64,000 nucleotides of DNA from Hyphomonas sp. Its GTDB lineage: Bacteria > Pseudomonadota > Alphaproteobacteria > Caulobacterales > Hyphomonadaceae. Shown here piece by piece: positions 34,533 through 43,709 of this stretch (positions are counted from its first letter, which is position 1; the number at the start of each line of letters is the position of its first letter). The notes beneath the pieces were generated by a model. The model was not told where the DNA came from, ran no database searches, and saw only the letters and a program-made list of their open reading frames with translations. Both the position numbers and the translations under genes were made by a program. The stretch covers positions 2,046,001 through 2,110,000 of the forward strand of contig NZ_CP051230.1 of NCBI RefSeq assembly GCF_017792385.1. The letters are read 5' to 3'.

Positions 34533-36359
34533 ATGTGCGGAATCGTTGCCATCACCGGCACGGATACAGTCAGCGGACGCCTTGTCGATGGCCTGAAGCG
34601 TCTGGAGTATCGCGGTTATGACAGTGCTGGTGTTGCCGTATTGGCGGGCAATGCCATCGAGCGCCGCCGGGCAAGTGGCAAGATCGTCAATCTCGAAGCG
34701 CTGATGGCCGAGCGGCCCGCCGATGGCCCGACGGGCATTGCCCACACGCGCTGGGCGACGCATGGCAAGCCGAACGAGACCAATGCTCACCCTCACCTCT
34801 CCGGCAAGGTCGCCATTGTACACAATGGCATCATCGAGAATTTCCGGGAATTGCGCGACGATTTGCAGGTGCAGGGGCGCGTGTTCGAATCCGAAACCGA
34901 CAGCGAAGTGATTGCGCAGCTGATCGACCTGAACATGCAGGCCGGCATGGACCCCGTGGACGCCTTCGAGGCCGCTCTGGCGAAATTGACCGGGGCATTT
35001 GCCATCGCCGCCATCTTTACCGACCGCGACGATTTGCTGATTGGTGCGCGGCGGGGCAGCCCGCTGGTGCTGGGCTATGGCGACGGGGAGATGTTTCTTG
35101 GCTCCGATGCCATCGCGCTGGCGCCGTTTACCCGTGACGTCACCTATCTGGAAGAGGGGGACTGGGTCGTCCTGACGCCGCGCAGCCATGACATACGCAG
35201 CGCCGATGGCACGCGGGTGAACCGTCCGCGTGTCACCTCAGCCGTCAACGACGCCCTGATCGAACGGGGCGAATATGATCACTTCATGCTGAAGGAAATC
35301 CACGAACAGCCGGAATCTCTGGCGCGTTCGATCCTTCCCTATATCAACCAGGCGAGCCAGGCGATCGAGCTGGGGGACGTCGCCGACAAGCTGTTTGCGG
35401 AAGCCGATCGCGCCGTGGCGATTGCATGCGGCACGGCCTATTATGCCGCCCACACCGCGAAATACTGGTTTGAGCAAAAAGCCCGGCTCGCGCTGGAGAC
35501 CGACATTGCCTCGGAATTCCGCTATCGCGCACCTGTGCTGCCGCAATCCGGGCCTGCCCTGTTCGTCAGCCAGTCCGGCGAGACTGCCGACACGCTGGCC
35601 GCATTGCGCTATTGCCGCCAGAACGGCACGCCGGCAGTGGCCGTCGTGAACGTCCCTGAAAGTTCGATTGCCCGCGAAGCCGCTGCCATTGTCCCGACCC
35701 ATGCCGGGCCGGAGATCGGGGTTGCATCCACCAAGGCCTTTACCGCGCAATTGTCCGTCCTGGCCGTTCTGGCCCTCAACGCGGCGAAGGCGCGGGGGCA
35801 TCTTCTGCCGGGAGACGAGGCCGCCGCCGTGAAGAGCCTTCTGGCCCTGCCGCGCAAGGTGACCGAAGCGCTGGAGGCGCAGGACGATATCCGCGAGATC
35901 GCCAAGACCCTGGTGCACTGCCGGGATGTGCTGTTCCTCGGGCGGGGCCGCTACTATCCGCTGGCCATGGAAGGTGCCCTGAAGCTGAAGGAAGTGTCCT
36001 ACATCCACGCAGAGGGGTATGCGGCCGGCGAGCTGAAGCACGGCCCGATCGCGTTGATCGAGAAGGACCTGCCAGTGGTGGTCGTGGCACCGAAGGATGA
36101 GCTGTTCGAGAAAACCATTTCCAATGTCGAGGAAATTCGCGCGCGCGGCGCCCGGATCATCCTGATCTCGGACCGCGCGGGAATCGAAGCGGCCGGAAGC
36201 CGCGCAGATCATGCCATCTGCCTCCCGGAAGGTGACGATGTGAGTCTACCCGTTCTGGCGGCGATTCCCCTGCAGTTGCTGGCCTATCACGTGGCCGTCG
36301 CGAAGGGGACCGATGTGGACCAGCCGCGCAACCTTGCCAAGTCGGTGACCGTCGAATAG
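34533..36359 (+). CDS. glmS: Glutamine-fructose-6-phosphate aminotransferase (isomerizing)
   Basis: A 608-residue enzyme making glucosamine-6-phosphate, the entry to UDP-GlcNAc for peptidoglycan, lipopolysaccharide and other glycans. N-terminal class II glutaminase: MCGIVAITG with Cys as the nucleophile after Met removal, RWATHGKPNETNAHPH, and HNGIIENF. Two SIS sugar-isomerase domains follow (ALFVSQSGETADTLAAL; FLGRGRYYPLAMEGALKLKE), ending with the canonical DQPRNLAKSVTVE. The ATG has the ribosome site GGAGGT. It begins the rightward block glmS-rfbCBDA, suggesting joint control of amino-sugar and deoxysugar supply. No ribozyme leader of the Gram-positive type is present. Confidence 0.97.
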   Translation: MCGIVAITGTDTVSGRLVDGLKRLEYRGYDSAGVAVLAGNAIERRRASGKIVNLEALMAERPADGPTGIAHTRWATHGKPNETNAHPHLSGKVAIVHNGIIENFRELRDDLQVQGRVFESETDSEVIAQLIDLNMQAGMDPVDAFEAALAKLTGAFAIAAIFTDRDDLLIGARRGSPLVLGYGDGEMFLGSDAIALAPFTRDVTYLEEGDWVVLTPRSHDIRSADGTRVNRPRVTSAVNDALIERGEYDHFMLKEIHEQPESLARSILPYINQASQAIELGDVADKLFAEADRAVAIACGTAYYAAHTAKYWFEQKARLALETDIASEFRYRAPVLPQSGPALFVSQSGETADTLAALRYCRQNGTPAVAVVNVPESSIAREAAAIVPTHAGPEIGVASTKAFTAQLSVLAVLALNAAKARGHLLPGDEAAAVKSLLALPRKVTEALEAQDDIREIAKTLVHCRDVLFLGRGRYYPLAMEGALKLKEVSYIHAEGYAAGELKHGPIALIEKDLPVVVVAPKDELFEKTISNVEEIRARGARIILISDRAGIEAAGSRADHAICLPEGDDVSLPVLAAIPLQLLAYHVAVAKGTDVDQPRNLAKSVTVE

Positions 36360-36428
36360 GCGCGATTGCGACAGCTGCAGTTCATGCTATAGCCCCAGCC
36401 AGCGAAAACCTGTCATAAACGGGGAATC

Positions 36429-37010
36429 ATGTCGTTCGAATTCAAGCCAGACGCGATCCTGCCTGAAGTGATCCATGTGCGCCCCAGGCGCTTTGGCGAT
36501 TCCCGTGGGTGGTTTGCGGAAACCTTCCGTGCCGATGTCTTCGCGGCGGCCGGTATCGAAGGGCCGTTCGTGCAGGACAATCATTCCTGTTCGGCGCCCG
36601 CCGGAACCATCCGTGGCCTGCATTTCCAGGCTGAGCCGAACGCGCAGGGCAAGCTGGTCCGCTGCGTGCGCGGGCGCATGCTGGATGTGGCGGTCGACAT
36701 CCGGCCGCAATCGCCCGGGTTCGGCCGGGTGATGCAGGTCGAACTGGACGCCGCCAGCGGGGCCATGGTGTTCATCCCGCGTGGTTTTGCGCATGGTTTC
36801 TGCACGCTCGAGGACGGGGTGGAGGTCGTTTACAAGACCGATGCCTATTATGCGCCGGAACAGGATCGGGGAATCGCGCATGATGATCCGGCAATCGGGA
36901 TCGACTGGCCATATCCGCCGGATACCCGGACCTTGTCGGACAAGGATCGGGCCCTGCCGACACTGCGGGAACTGTTTCCGCCGGTCGAAGCCGGAGTGAC
37001 CCGGCCATGA
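36429..37010 (+). CDS. rfbC: dTDP-4-dehydrorhamnose 3,5-epimerase
   Basis: A 193-residue cupin-fold epimerase, third step of dTDP-L-rhamnose synthesis. Signature residues: PRRFGDSRGWFAETF (substrate contacts), FVQDNHSCSAPAGTIRGLHFQ (catalytic His in GLHF), VRCVRGRMLDVAVDIR, FIPRGFAHGFCTL and the tyrosine in VVYKTDAYYAPEQDRGI. Length is typical. Its stop overlaps the rfbB start by 4 bases (ATGA). First of four coupled genes, rfbC-B-D-A, which together convert glucose-1-phosphate to dTDP-L-rhamnose. Confidence 0.97.
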   Translation: MSFEFKPDAILPEVIHVRPRRFGDSRGWFAETFRADVFAAAGIEGPFVQDNHSCSAPAGTIRGLHFQAEPNAQGKLVRCVRGRMLDVAVDIRPQSPGFGRVMQVELDAASGAMVFIPRGFAHGFCTLEDGVEVVYKTDAYYAPEQDRGIAHDDPAIGIDWPYPPDTRTLSDKDRALPTLRELFPPVEAGVTRP

Positions 37011-38056
37011 CCTGGCTGGTGACCGGCGGGGCCGGTTTCATCGGGTCAGCGCTCTGCCACTATCTGGCAGACGTGAGTGATGCGCCGATCATCGTGGTCG
37101 ACAAGCTGACCTATGCGGGCAATCGGGCCTCCATTGAGGGGCTAGAGGCCACGGGCAGGCTGCGACTGGTTGAAGCCGACATTGTGGATCAGTCGCGGAT
37201 GACCGACCTGGTGGCAGAGACCCGGCCTGCGGCCATCTTCCATCTGGCCGCGGAAACGCATGTCGACCGGTCCATTGACGGGCCTGCGGATTTCGTCTCC
37301 ACCAATCTCGGCGGGACGGGCGCCATGCTGGAAGCGGCGCGCGCCTATCATGGCGGGCTGAGTGGCGACCAGCGCGACGCGTTCCGGTTTGTGCATGTCT
37401 CGACGGATGAAGTGTTCGGATCGCTGGGCGAGGAGGGGGCCTTCCGGGAAACCACGCCCTACGCGCCATCGTCCCCCTATTCGGCCAGCAAGGCCGGCGC
37501 TGACCATCTGGCCCGTGCCTGGCATCATACCTATGGCTTGCCGGTGATCGTGTCCAATTGCTCGAACAATTACGGCCCGCGGCAATTCCCCGAAAAGCTC
37601 ATCCCCCTGATGATCCTGAAATGCCTGGCGGGTGAGCCGATGCCTGTCTATGGCAGCGGCCTTAATGTACGCGATTGGCTGCACGCCGAAGACCATGCCA
37701 GGGCATTGCTGATAATGGCGCAGACGGGCACGCCGGGCGAGACGTATTGTGTCGGAGGAGGGGCCGAACGCACCAATCTGCAGATCGTGGAAACAATCTG
37801 CAGGCTGATGGATGAGCGGTTTCCGGAGGCGGCGCCGCACCAGCGTCTGATCACGTTCGTGGAAGACCGGCCGGGGCATGACTATCGCTATGCCATCGAT
37901 GCCGGGAAGATCCATCGTGAACTTGGCTGGACCCCCGCGCGCGACTTCGAAACCGGCCTGGCGGAAACAGTGGACTGGTATCTGGCCAATGATTCCTGGT
38001 GGCGCCCCCTGCAGGAGCGCGTCTATCGCGGCCAGCGTCTGGGCAGGACGGCATGA
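37007..38056 (+). CDS. rfbB: dTDP-glucose 4,6-dehydratase
   Basis: A 349-residue short-chain dehydrogenase/reductase enzyme, second step of dTDP-rhamnose synthesis. N-terminal NAD motif TGGAGFIGSALCHYL; the active-site region HVSTDEVFGSLGEEGAFRE, followed by YAPSSPYSASKAGADHLARAW with the YxxxK pair; SNCSNNYGPRQFPEKLIPL is subfamily-specific. It overlaps both neighbours (rfbC and rfbD) at ATGA junctions, so translation of the operon is probably coupled. The 4-keto-6-deoxy intermediate it makes is passed to RfbC and RfbD. Confidence 0.97.
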   Translation: MTWLVTGGAGFIGSALCHYLADVSDAPIIVVDKLTYAGNRASIEGLEATGRLRLVEADIVDQSRMTDLVAETRPAAIFHLAAETHVDRSIDGPADFVSTNLGGTGAMLEAARAYHGGLSGDQRDAFRFVHVSTDEVFGSLGEEGAFRETTPYAPSSPYSASKAGADHLARAWHHTYGLPVIVSNCSNNYGPRQFPEKLIPLMILKCLAGEPMPVYGSGLNVRDWLHAEDHARALLIMAQTGTPGETYCVGGGAERTNLQIVETICRLMDERFPEAAPHQRLITFVEDRPGHDYRYAIDAGKIHRELGWTPARDFETGLAETVDWYLANDSWWRPLQERVYRGQRLGRTA

Positions 38057-38931
38057 GCGAGTTTCTGGTAATCGGGCGGAACGGCCAATTGGCCCAGGCG
38101 CTTGCCCATGTCGGCGGGGCCCGTGTGCATTGTGCCGGCCGCGATGAGGCTGACCTACTCGATCCGCAATCCCTTGCAGCCGCGCTGGACAGGCACGGGC
38201 CTAACAGCGTGATCAATGCAGGTGCGTACACATCCGTGGATGGCGCGGAGTCCGAACCGGAGGCTTGCCGCGCGCTCAATGTGGACGGCCCTGAGGCGCT
38301 GGCGCGGCTGTGTGCCGAGCGCGAAATTCCACTCGTACATCTGTCTACGGATTGTGTGTTTGATGGTGACCGGGATACGCCCTACCGTCCGCAGGATGCC
38401 ACAGCGCCGCTGGGCGTTTATGGCCGCAGCAAGCTGGATGGGGAGCGCGTGGTCCTGGCTGTGGCGCCCCGATCCCTGATCGTGCGCGTGTCTTGGATCT
38501 TTTCGCAGTTCGGCAGCAATTTCGTCGCCACCATGTTGCGGTTGGCCCGGACACGCGACGAGGTGTCCGTCGTCAATGACCAGTATGGGTGCCCGACCTT
38601 CGCGCCGGCACTCGCCGCAGCCCTTCTGGAGATCGCGTCTGCTGCAGCGCGGCCGGATTTCGAGGCATGGGGCGTCTATCACCTCGCCGGCGCCGGAGAG
38701 ACGGATCGTGCCAGCATGGCGGAGCGCATCTTCCGCGAGAGTGCCCGCCATGGCGGGCCGGTTGCCAGGGTGCGCGGCGTGGCGACCGTGGACTATCCGA
38801 CGCCCGCCCGGCGGCCACTGAATGCCCGGCTCGACATGTCGGACACGGTGCGTGTATTCGGAACCGGATTGCCCGACTGGACGGACGGGCTGGAACAGAC
38901 GGTCCGCCAACTGGTTACGGAGCAGGCATGA
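38053..38931 (+). CDS. rfbD: dTDP-4-dehydrorhamnose reductase
   Basis: A 292-residue reductase, last step of dTDP-L-rhamnose synthesis. Features: FLVIGRNGQLAQAL (NAD(P) loop in the variant form used by RfbD), VINAGAYTSVDGAESEPE, VHLSTDCVFDG, PLGVYGRSKLDGE (YxxxK) and FGSNFVATMLRLARTRDEV. The start at 38053 overlaps the rfbB stop; the frame is open further upstream but only inside rfbB. Its stop overlaps the ATGATG at the rfbA start. The C-terminal part (RRPLNARLDMSDTVRVFG) holds the expected closing motif. Confidence 0.96.
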   Translation: MSEFLVIGRNGQLAQALAHVGGARVHCAGRDEADLLDPQSLAAALDRHGPNSVINAGAYTSVDGAESEPEACRALNVDGPEALARLCAEREIPLVHLSTDCVFDGDRDTPYRPQDATAPLGVYGRSKLDGERVVLAVAPRSLIVRVSWIFSQFGSNFVATMLRLARTRDEVSVVNDQYGCPTFAPALAAALLEIASAAARPDFEAWGVYHLAGAGETDRASMAERIFRESARHGGPVARVRGVATVDYPTPARRPLNARLDMSDTVRVFGTGLPDWTDGLEQTVRQLVTEQA

Positions 38932-39800
38932 TGAAGGGAATTGTTCTGGCGGGCGGAAAGGGCAGTCGCCTCTACCCGGCCACCCGCGGCGTGTCCAAGC
39001 ACTTGCTGCTGATCTATGACAAGCCACTGATCCACTACCCGATCTCCACCCTGATGCTGGCAGGTATTCGGGACATCCTGGTCATCTCCACGCCGGAACA
39101 TGCCGGCGCCTATGAGCGCCTGCTGGGAGATGGCAGCCAGTGGGGCATTTCAATATCCTACGCCCAGCAGGACAAGGCCAACGGGCTGGCCGAAGCCTTC
39201 CTGATCGGCAAGGATTTCCTTGACGGGCAGCCCTGCGCCCTGGCGCTGGGGGACAACATCTTCTATGGCGCCGGCCTGTCGGGACAATTGCAGGAGCTGG
39301 CCGGCCTGACACAGGGCGCGGCGGTATTCGCCTACCAGGTCAATGATCCCCAGAGGTTCGGCATCGTGGAACTGGACGGGGAGGGACGCCCTGTATCGCT
39401 TGAGGAAAAGCCCAGTGCGCCGCGCAGCAATTGGGCAGTACCCGGCCTGTATTTCTATGGACCGGACGTGGTCGAGGTCGCCGAACAGGTGACCCCGTCG
39501 GAACGCGGCGAACTGGAAATCACCTGCGTGAACCAGGCCTATTTCAACCGCGGGGAACTGATTGTCAGCCGACTGCCACGCGGTTCGACCTGGCTTGACG
39601 CCGGCACCTTCGACAGCATGCTGGAAGCCTCCCATTTCGTGCAGACCGTGGAGAAGCGGCAAGGGCTGAAAGTGGCGTGTCTTGAAGAGGTCGCCTGGCG
39701 GCGCGGCCTGATCTCTGACGCGCAGATGCGGGCGCTGGCGGATGATTACGGGAACGAGTATCGTGACTATCTCCTGACCCTTCTGGACGCTCCGGCCTGA
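38928..39800 (+). CDS. rfbA: Glucose-1-phosphate thymidylyltransferase
   Basis: A 290-residue enzyme making dTDP-glucose, first step of the rhamnose pathway. MKGIVLAGGKGSRLYPATRG is the nucleotide-binding start (RLYP being typical), GDNIFYGAGL the metal/nucleotide loop, LEEKPSAPRSNWAVPGLYFY the substrate loop, and RGSTWLDAGTFDSMLEA the C-terminal signature. Two ATG codons in tandem overlap the rfbD stop; either may start translation. It closes the rfbCBDA set. The next gene follows after 33 bases with its own ribosome site. Confidence 0.97.
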   Translation: MMKGIVLAGGKGSRLYPATRGVSKHLLLIYDKPLIHYPISTLMLAGIRDILVISTPEHAGAYERLLGDGSQWGISISYAQQDKANGLAEAFLIGKDFLDGQPCALALGDNIFYGAGLSGQLQELAGLTQGAAVFAYQVNDPQRFGIVELDGEGRPVSLEEKPSAPRSNWAVPGLYFYGPDVVEVAEQVTPSERGELEITCVNQAYFNRGELIVSRLPRGSTWLDAGTFDSMLEASHFVQTVEKRQGLKVACLEEVAWRRGLISDAQMRALADDYGNEYRDYLLTLLDAPA

Positions 39801-39833
39801 ACCGGCCTAAGCTGGGCGGGAAAGGAGTCGCGC

Positions 39834-40760
39834 GTGGCCACTTACGACCTGAAAGAAATCGAAGCCAGGATCGAGGCAAATCTGGCGGAGAAGGGGCCCC
39901 GGCTCGGCAAGGAACTGGCGGCTGATCTCTACGATGTTTCGAACCTGGCATTGTGGCAGGCCTGTTACCAAAGCCGCAAACTGCACGTCTCTCATTTTGC
40001 GAGCTACTATCTTCGCTTCGACATCACGCGCGAAGACCAGGTCCGGCTCAGCCCCTCCATCCTGAGGGATTTCCTGTCCTTCACCCTGTTCGGCCTGCCG
40101 GGACAGCGTGACAAGATGATCGAGCGGCAGGGCACATTGTCCAACATGCACCGCGAGATCAGCCGCGAGAAGCTGTCGGTCGCGCAGGCCGCGATGAAGC
40201 AGGTCTTCGTGACGCTGGGGCGGGAGATCCGCAGCCAGCTCTGCGCCTTCATTGCAGGTGACCTGTCCTACTATCTCGCGCACAACGAGCCGCGCGAGCA
40301 CATGGCCACGGGTGAGATGGTGAAAGGATCTGATATCGATATCATCATCATTCTCAGCGAGTCGCTTCCGGATGATGTGCAGGACCGGATCGACACGGAG
40401 ATGACCGCACTGAAGAATTTTTACCTGCGTCATCCCGAGCATCGCCACGAGATCGACTTCATCTGCAAACGCAAATCCGTCATGGAGCGCCAGTTCCAGT
40501 ATTCAGACATTCACGACAAGATTGCGAGCAAGATTGCGTATGAGTCCATGTTCCTCGGCGGATCGCTGACGCTGTATATGGAAGTACGCGATGCGATGAT
40601 CCGGACAGGCGTGGATCAGCTGATCGAAGCTGATTTTGAGCACGCCCTGAAAGACCGCAAGCATGCCATGAATACACTGCTGCAGGCATCCAGCGACGGA
40701 CTAGATGAAGAGACCCGGTCCCTGTTTTACTTCTCCCAGGAGCGGGTCGAGTTTTCATGA
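39834..40760 (+). CDS. Nucleotidyltransferase-fold protein of unknown function
   Basis: A 308-residue protein that starts at GTG 39834, 7 bases after AAAGGAG. A polymerase-beta-type nucleotidyltransferase motif is visible: KGSDIDIIIIL at residues 165-174 (Asp167 and Asp169 as metal ligands) and a third carboxylate in RHEIDFICK (Asp208). The usual upstream GS helix is altered: the best match is AGDLSYYL, about 25 residues earlier. The N-terminal 120 residues are helical and very charged. It could transfer a nucleotide to a protein or sugar; its place directly behind rfbA suggests, but does not show, a link with glycan synthesis. Not recognised as a named family. Confidence 0.6.
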   Translation: MATYDLKEIEARIEANLAEKGPRLGKELAADLYDVSNLALWQACYQSRKLHVSHFASYYLRFDITREDQVRLSPSILRDFLSFTLFGLPGQRDKMIERQGTLSNMHREISREKLSVAQAAMKQVFVTLGREIRSQLCAFIAGDLSYYLAHNEPREHMATGEMVKGSDIDIIIILSESLPDDVQDRIDTEMTALKNFYLRHPEHRHEIDFICKRKSVMERQFQYSDIHDKIASKIAYESMFLGGSLTLYMEVRDAMIRTGVDQLIEADFEHALKDRKHAMNTLLQASSDGLDEETRSLFYFSQERVEFS

Positions 40761-40862
40761 CCAACTGATTGAAGTGTTTGCCCGATCTTCATGTTTCGGG
40801 TGAACTTGATGTTTCCGGAGACAGTGCACGAAAGACTTTGTGCCTGGGGAGAGGAGACGCCC

Positions 40863-43325
40863 ATGATGATTGCTCGCAAGGAAAGGTCCACCGGACGCAC
40901 GCAGCGTTCCCTGCTGGCCGTCGTCTTGATGAGTGTGTCCGCCGTGACGCTGGCCGCATGTGCAGGAGGGGGAGGCGGGGGCCGCAGCTCGTCCGTCACG
41001 CCCATGCCGCCTCCGCCACCGCCTCCGCCTCCGCCGTCAAACCCGTTTCCGGACACGATTGCCGAGCGGTCCCAGTTCGAGACGCGCGAATACAATGCCA
41101 CGGTCGGATTGCCGATCCTCGGCGCCTCGACCGCCTATGCCATCGGGGCAACCGGGCAGGGACAGACCATTGCCGTCATCGATACCGGCACGGATGCCGA
41201 TCATCCGGATCTGCAGGGCGCTGTGGTGCAGGTCTTCGATGTGTGCGCCGACACGGCCTGCCCGGGGTTCAATGCGAATGGGGACCGGGTGAACATCACG
41301 CGCCAGCCGGGGGATATCGATTCCGGCGGCCATGGCACGCTTGTCTCCGGCGTGATCGCAGCACGCCGGCAGGACGATTTCACCACGTCGGTCGATGATA
41401 ATGTGCCGAACGGCATACAGGGCGCGGCCTATGAGGCGTCGATCCTGGACATCCGCGCGGATTCTCCCGGCAGTTGCGGCCGCGCCGGTGAAGATGACGA
41501 TTGTGTGTACAACGACAATACACTCGTTCGCGCGATCGACTATGCGGTGGCGCAGGGCGCAACCATCATCAACATGTCCCTTGGCGGCGAGATTGACGCG
41601 GACCCGACGCTGGAGAATGCCGTCCGGGCGGCGGCGGCAGCGGGCGTGCTGGTGGTTATCTCCGCCGGCAACGAGGCCGAGCCGGCCGGGACCGATGAGA
41701 ACAACAATCCGACCGAGGCGACCGGGTTCCAGCCGACCGAGCCAGCCCATATTGCCGGGGAAGCTTCGTCTCTTGGCCGTGTTGTCGCGGTGGGGTCGAT
41801 AGATCCAAACGGCGTGATTTCCGATTTCTCGAACCGGGCCGGCAGCTCGGCGCAGAATTACTATCTGCTTGCTCCGGGGGAGGACATTATCTCAACAGGC
41901 CCGGATGATGACGTCGCGTTTCCGGGCGATCCGACCAATGACGCCGATAGCGACGGCGACTATTACCGAATCTCGGGCACCTCCTTTGCAGCTCCTTATG
42001 TAGCCGGTGCGCTGGCCTTGCTGCTGGATGCCTTCCCGAATCTGCGGTCTCAGCCGGAAGTTGCGCTGCAGATCCTGCTGGATACCGCAACAGACTATGT
42101 GGACGCGTCCCCCGACCTGATTACCGGCCAGGTTGCCGGTACTGGTACCGACAGTGTTTCCGGTGTGGGGATCATGAACCTTGAGGAAGCCTTCCGTCCC
42201 CAGGGGCAACAGAACCTGGATTTAGGCATGGAAAAGGTCGGTTTTGTGGAAGCGCTGGCGCCCAGTGGTGGCGCGTTCGGCGATTGGGCGACCAATTCCG
42301 GCGCGTTCAATGGGCTGGTTTTTCAGGATCGGTATGAGCGTGGATTTCGGTTTGACGCGGATGCGCTGGCTGCGCGCCTGCCCGGCGATACGCTTGGGTC
42401 GCGACTGGCCGATTTCGGTAGCCGCGCCGACTGGGCCGCCGGGACCTCGCACAGGGTCGACGCCGGAAATGTCTCCTTCAGCTGGGCGCAGGCCCGCCTG
42501 ACAGAAGACCCGACGGCGCCCTATCAGGATGACCCGCAATCCACCTTCCAGATGCGCTACAGCTTCGGGGACAGTCAGGTCGAAGTCGGACGGGGCGGTG
42601 CGCTGACCCATCTTGCGCCGGACGTGTCCCTGCTGAATGAGCCGGGTGTCGGCAACGCCTTCTCGACGGGCGGGAGCTGGGCCAAGTTCAGCCATGCCCT
42701 GAATGATGGTCTGGTCATGGATATCTTCTCCGCCGAGCAGGACGGTCGCAGCCAGTCCGGTTTCATGTTCGGCCGGGATGCGCACCGCTGGTCGGTCCGG
42801 GCCGGCGCGTCCTTCCTTCGGGATGAGGAATCTGCGCTGGGGGGCACGCTTCAGGCACGGTTCGGCGCGCAGGATGCAACCCTGATGACCGCCTATTCGG
42901 TCGAGGGAGCGATGTTTGCCGGGCAGGGATGGGTGCTGTCATCCGGACTGGAATTTGCCAGCGTGGACCTGCCGGGCATCGACACGGACGGCATCTGGAC
43001 GAGCCGCTGGTCACTCGGAGCCGACCGGGCACTGGGGGAAGGGCGTCTGCATGTCATTCTGGCCCAGCCGCGGCGGGCCGAGACGGGGCACCTGAACCTC
43101 GATGCGCCGGTCGGAGTCGACCTTGACGGACAATTGATCCGGGATCTGGTTCAGGCAGACCTGACCCCGAGCGGGCGCCAGCTGGATTTCGAAACACGCT
43201 ATGTGTTCGGTCTGACGGACAGCTGGTCCGGTGAGGCTGCGGCGGTTGTATCGACCTCGCCAAACCATATTTACGGGGCCGATGCGGAGGAGGCGGTCTG
43301 GATGCGCCTGTCGACGCCATGGTGA
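40863..43325 (+). CDS. Lipidated subtilisin-like (S8) serine protease autotransporter
   Basis: An 820-residue protein starting at the ATG behind GGAGAGGAG. The signal ends in the lipobox LAAC (Cys33), followed by poly-Gly and ten consecutive Pro. The peptidase domain (about 60-400) has the complete triad: Asp107 in AVIDTGTDADHPDL, His157 in GGHGTLVSG, Ser374 in SGTSFAAPYV. A linker and a C-terminal part of about 270 residues with alternating aromatic strands and a final Trp (VWMRLSTPW) look like an outer-membrane barrel. Lipidated subtilase autotransporters such as NalP and SphB1 process surface proteins; a similar role is inferred. The stop overlaps the next gene's start region. Confidence 0.88.
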   Translation: MMIARKERSTGRTQRSLLAVVLMSVSAVTLAACAGGGGGGRSSSVTPMPPPPPPPPPPSNPFPDTIAERSQFETREYNATVGLPILGASTAYAIGATGQGQTIAVIDTGTDADHPDLQGAVVQVFDVCADTACPGFNANGDRVNITRQPGDIDSGGHGTLVSGVIAARRQDDFTTSVDDNVPNGIQGAAYEASILDIRADSPGSCGRAGEDDDCVYNDNTLVRAIDYAVAQGATIINMSLGGEIDADPTLENAVRAAAAAGVLVVISAGNEAEPAGTDENNNPTEATGFQPTEPAHIAGEASSLGRVVAVGSIDPNGVISDFSNRAGSSAQNYYLLAPGEDIISTGPDDDVAFPGDPTNDADSDGDYYRISGTSFAAPYVAGALALLLDAFPNLRSQPEVALQILLDTATDYVDASPDLITGQVAGTGTDSVSGVGIMNLEEAFRPQGQQNLDLGMEKVGFVEALAPSGGAFGDWATNSGAFNGLVFQDRYERGFRFDADALAARLPGDTLGSRLADFGSRADWAAGTSHRVDAGNVSFSWAQARLTEDPTAPYQDDPQSTFQMRYSFGDSQVEVGRGGALTHLAPDVSLLNEPGVGNAFSTGGSWAKFSHALNDGLVMDIFSAEQDGRSQSGFMFGRDAHRWSVRAGASFLRDEESALGGTLQARFGAQDATLMTAYSVEGAMFAGQGWVLSSGLEFASVDLPGIDTDGIWTSRWSLGADRALGEGRLHVILAQPRRAETGHLNLDAPVGVDLDGQLIRDLVQADLTPSGRQLDFETRYVFGLTDSWSGEAAAVVSTSPNHIYGADAEEAVWMRLSTPW

Positions 43326-43693
43326 GGCGCTGGAGCGTGACCGGTTTCGCTTCCGGCCTTGTCCTGACCGGATGCACCTGGCTGCCGTTCGGCGAGCCGG
43401 CCTGTCCGGAGATCGTCGAGACATCGGCCTGGGTCAATCGCATGCCCGGGCCGGGGCAATCGGGGGGCAAGCTGCACGTCGTGGTCCGGCTGGCCGATGA
43501 CCAGGCCTGGAAACTTTCTCCCGGCACTCAGGATGATGCAGGACGATTGCACCTGACCCTGTCAGAGGGGGGGCCGTCCGTGGCCGGCACAGCTGCCTAC
43601 CAGCAGTCGCGAAAGCCGCTGCCGCAGCAGGTGGAAATAGAATGCCACGGCAAGACCGTGGCATTCATCGACAAGATTACAGTCGCCTACTGA
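43319..43693 (+). CDS. Small lipoprotein downstream of the S8 autotransporter
   Basis: A 124-residue protein with a lipoprotein signal: Arg-rich start, hydrophobic core GFASGLVLTGC, lipobox LTGC. The mature part contains CPEIVETSAWVNRMPGPG and a C-terminal ECHGKTVAFIDKITVAY. The fold resembles small secreted beta-rich proteins; no family is recognised. The ATG at 43319 precedes the protease stop by 4 bases (a GTG at 43322 is also possible), so it is translationally coupled to the protease and may be an inhibitor, chaperone or partner of it. Function is open. Confidence 0.75.
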   Translation: MVRRWSVTGFASGLVLTGCTWLPFGEPACPEIVETSAWVNRMPGPGQSGGKLHVVVRLADDQAWKLSPGTQDDAGRLHLTLSEGGPSVAGTAAYQQSRKPLPQQVEIECHGKTVAFIDKITVAY

Positions 43694-43709
43694 CCGGTGC
43701 GGCCGGTCA
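43691..43709. terminator. Hairpin containing both convergent stop codons (lipoprotein and metK)
   Basis: TGACCGG-TGCGG-CCGGTCA: the first three bases are the lipoprotein gene's TGA and the last three, read on the minus strand, are the metK TGA. A 7-bp GC-rich stem with 5-base loop; no long T-run on either side. Probably ends both transcripts or blocks convergent polymerases. Confidence 0.5.
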
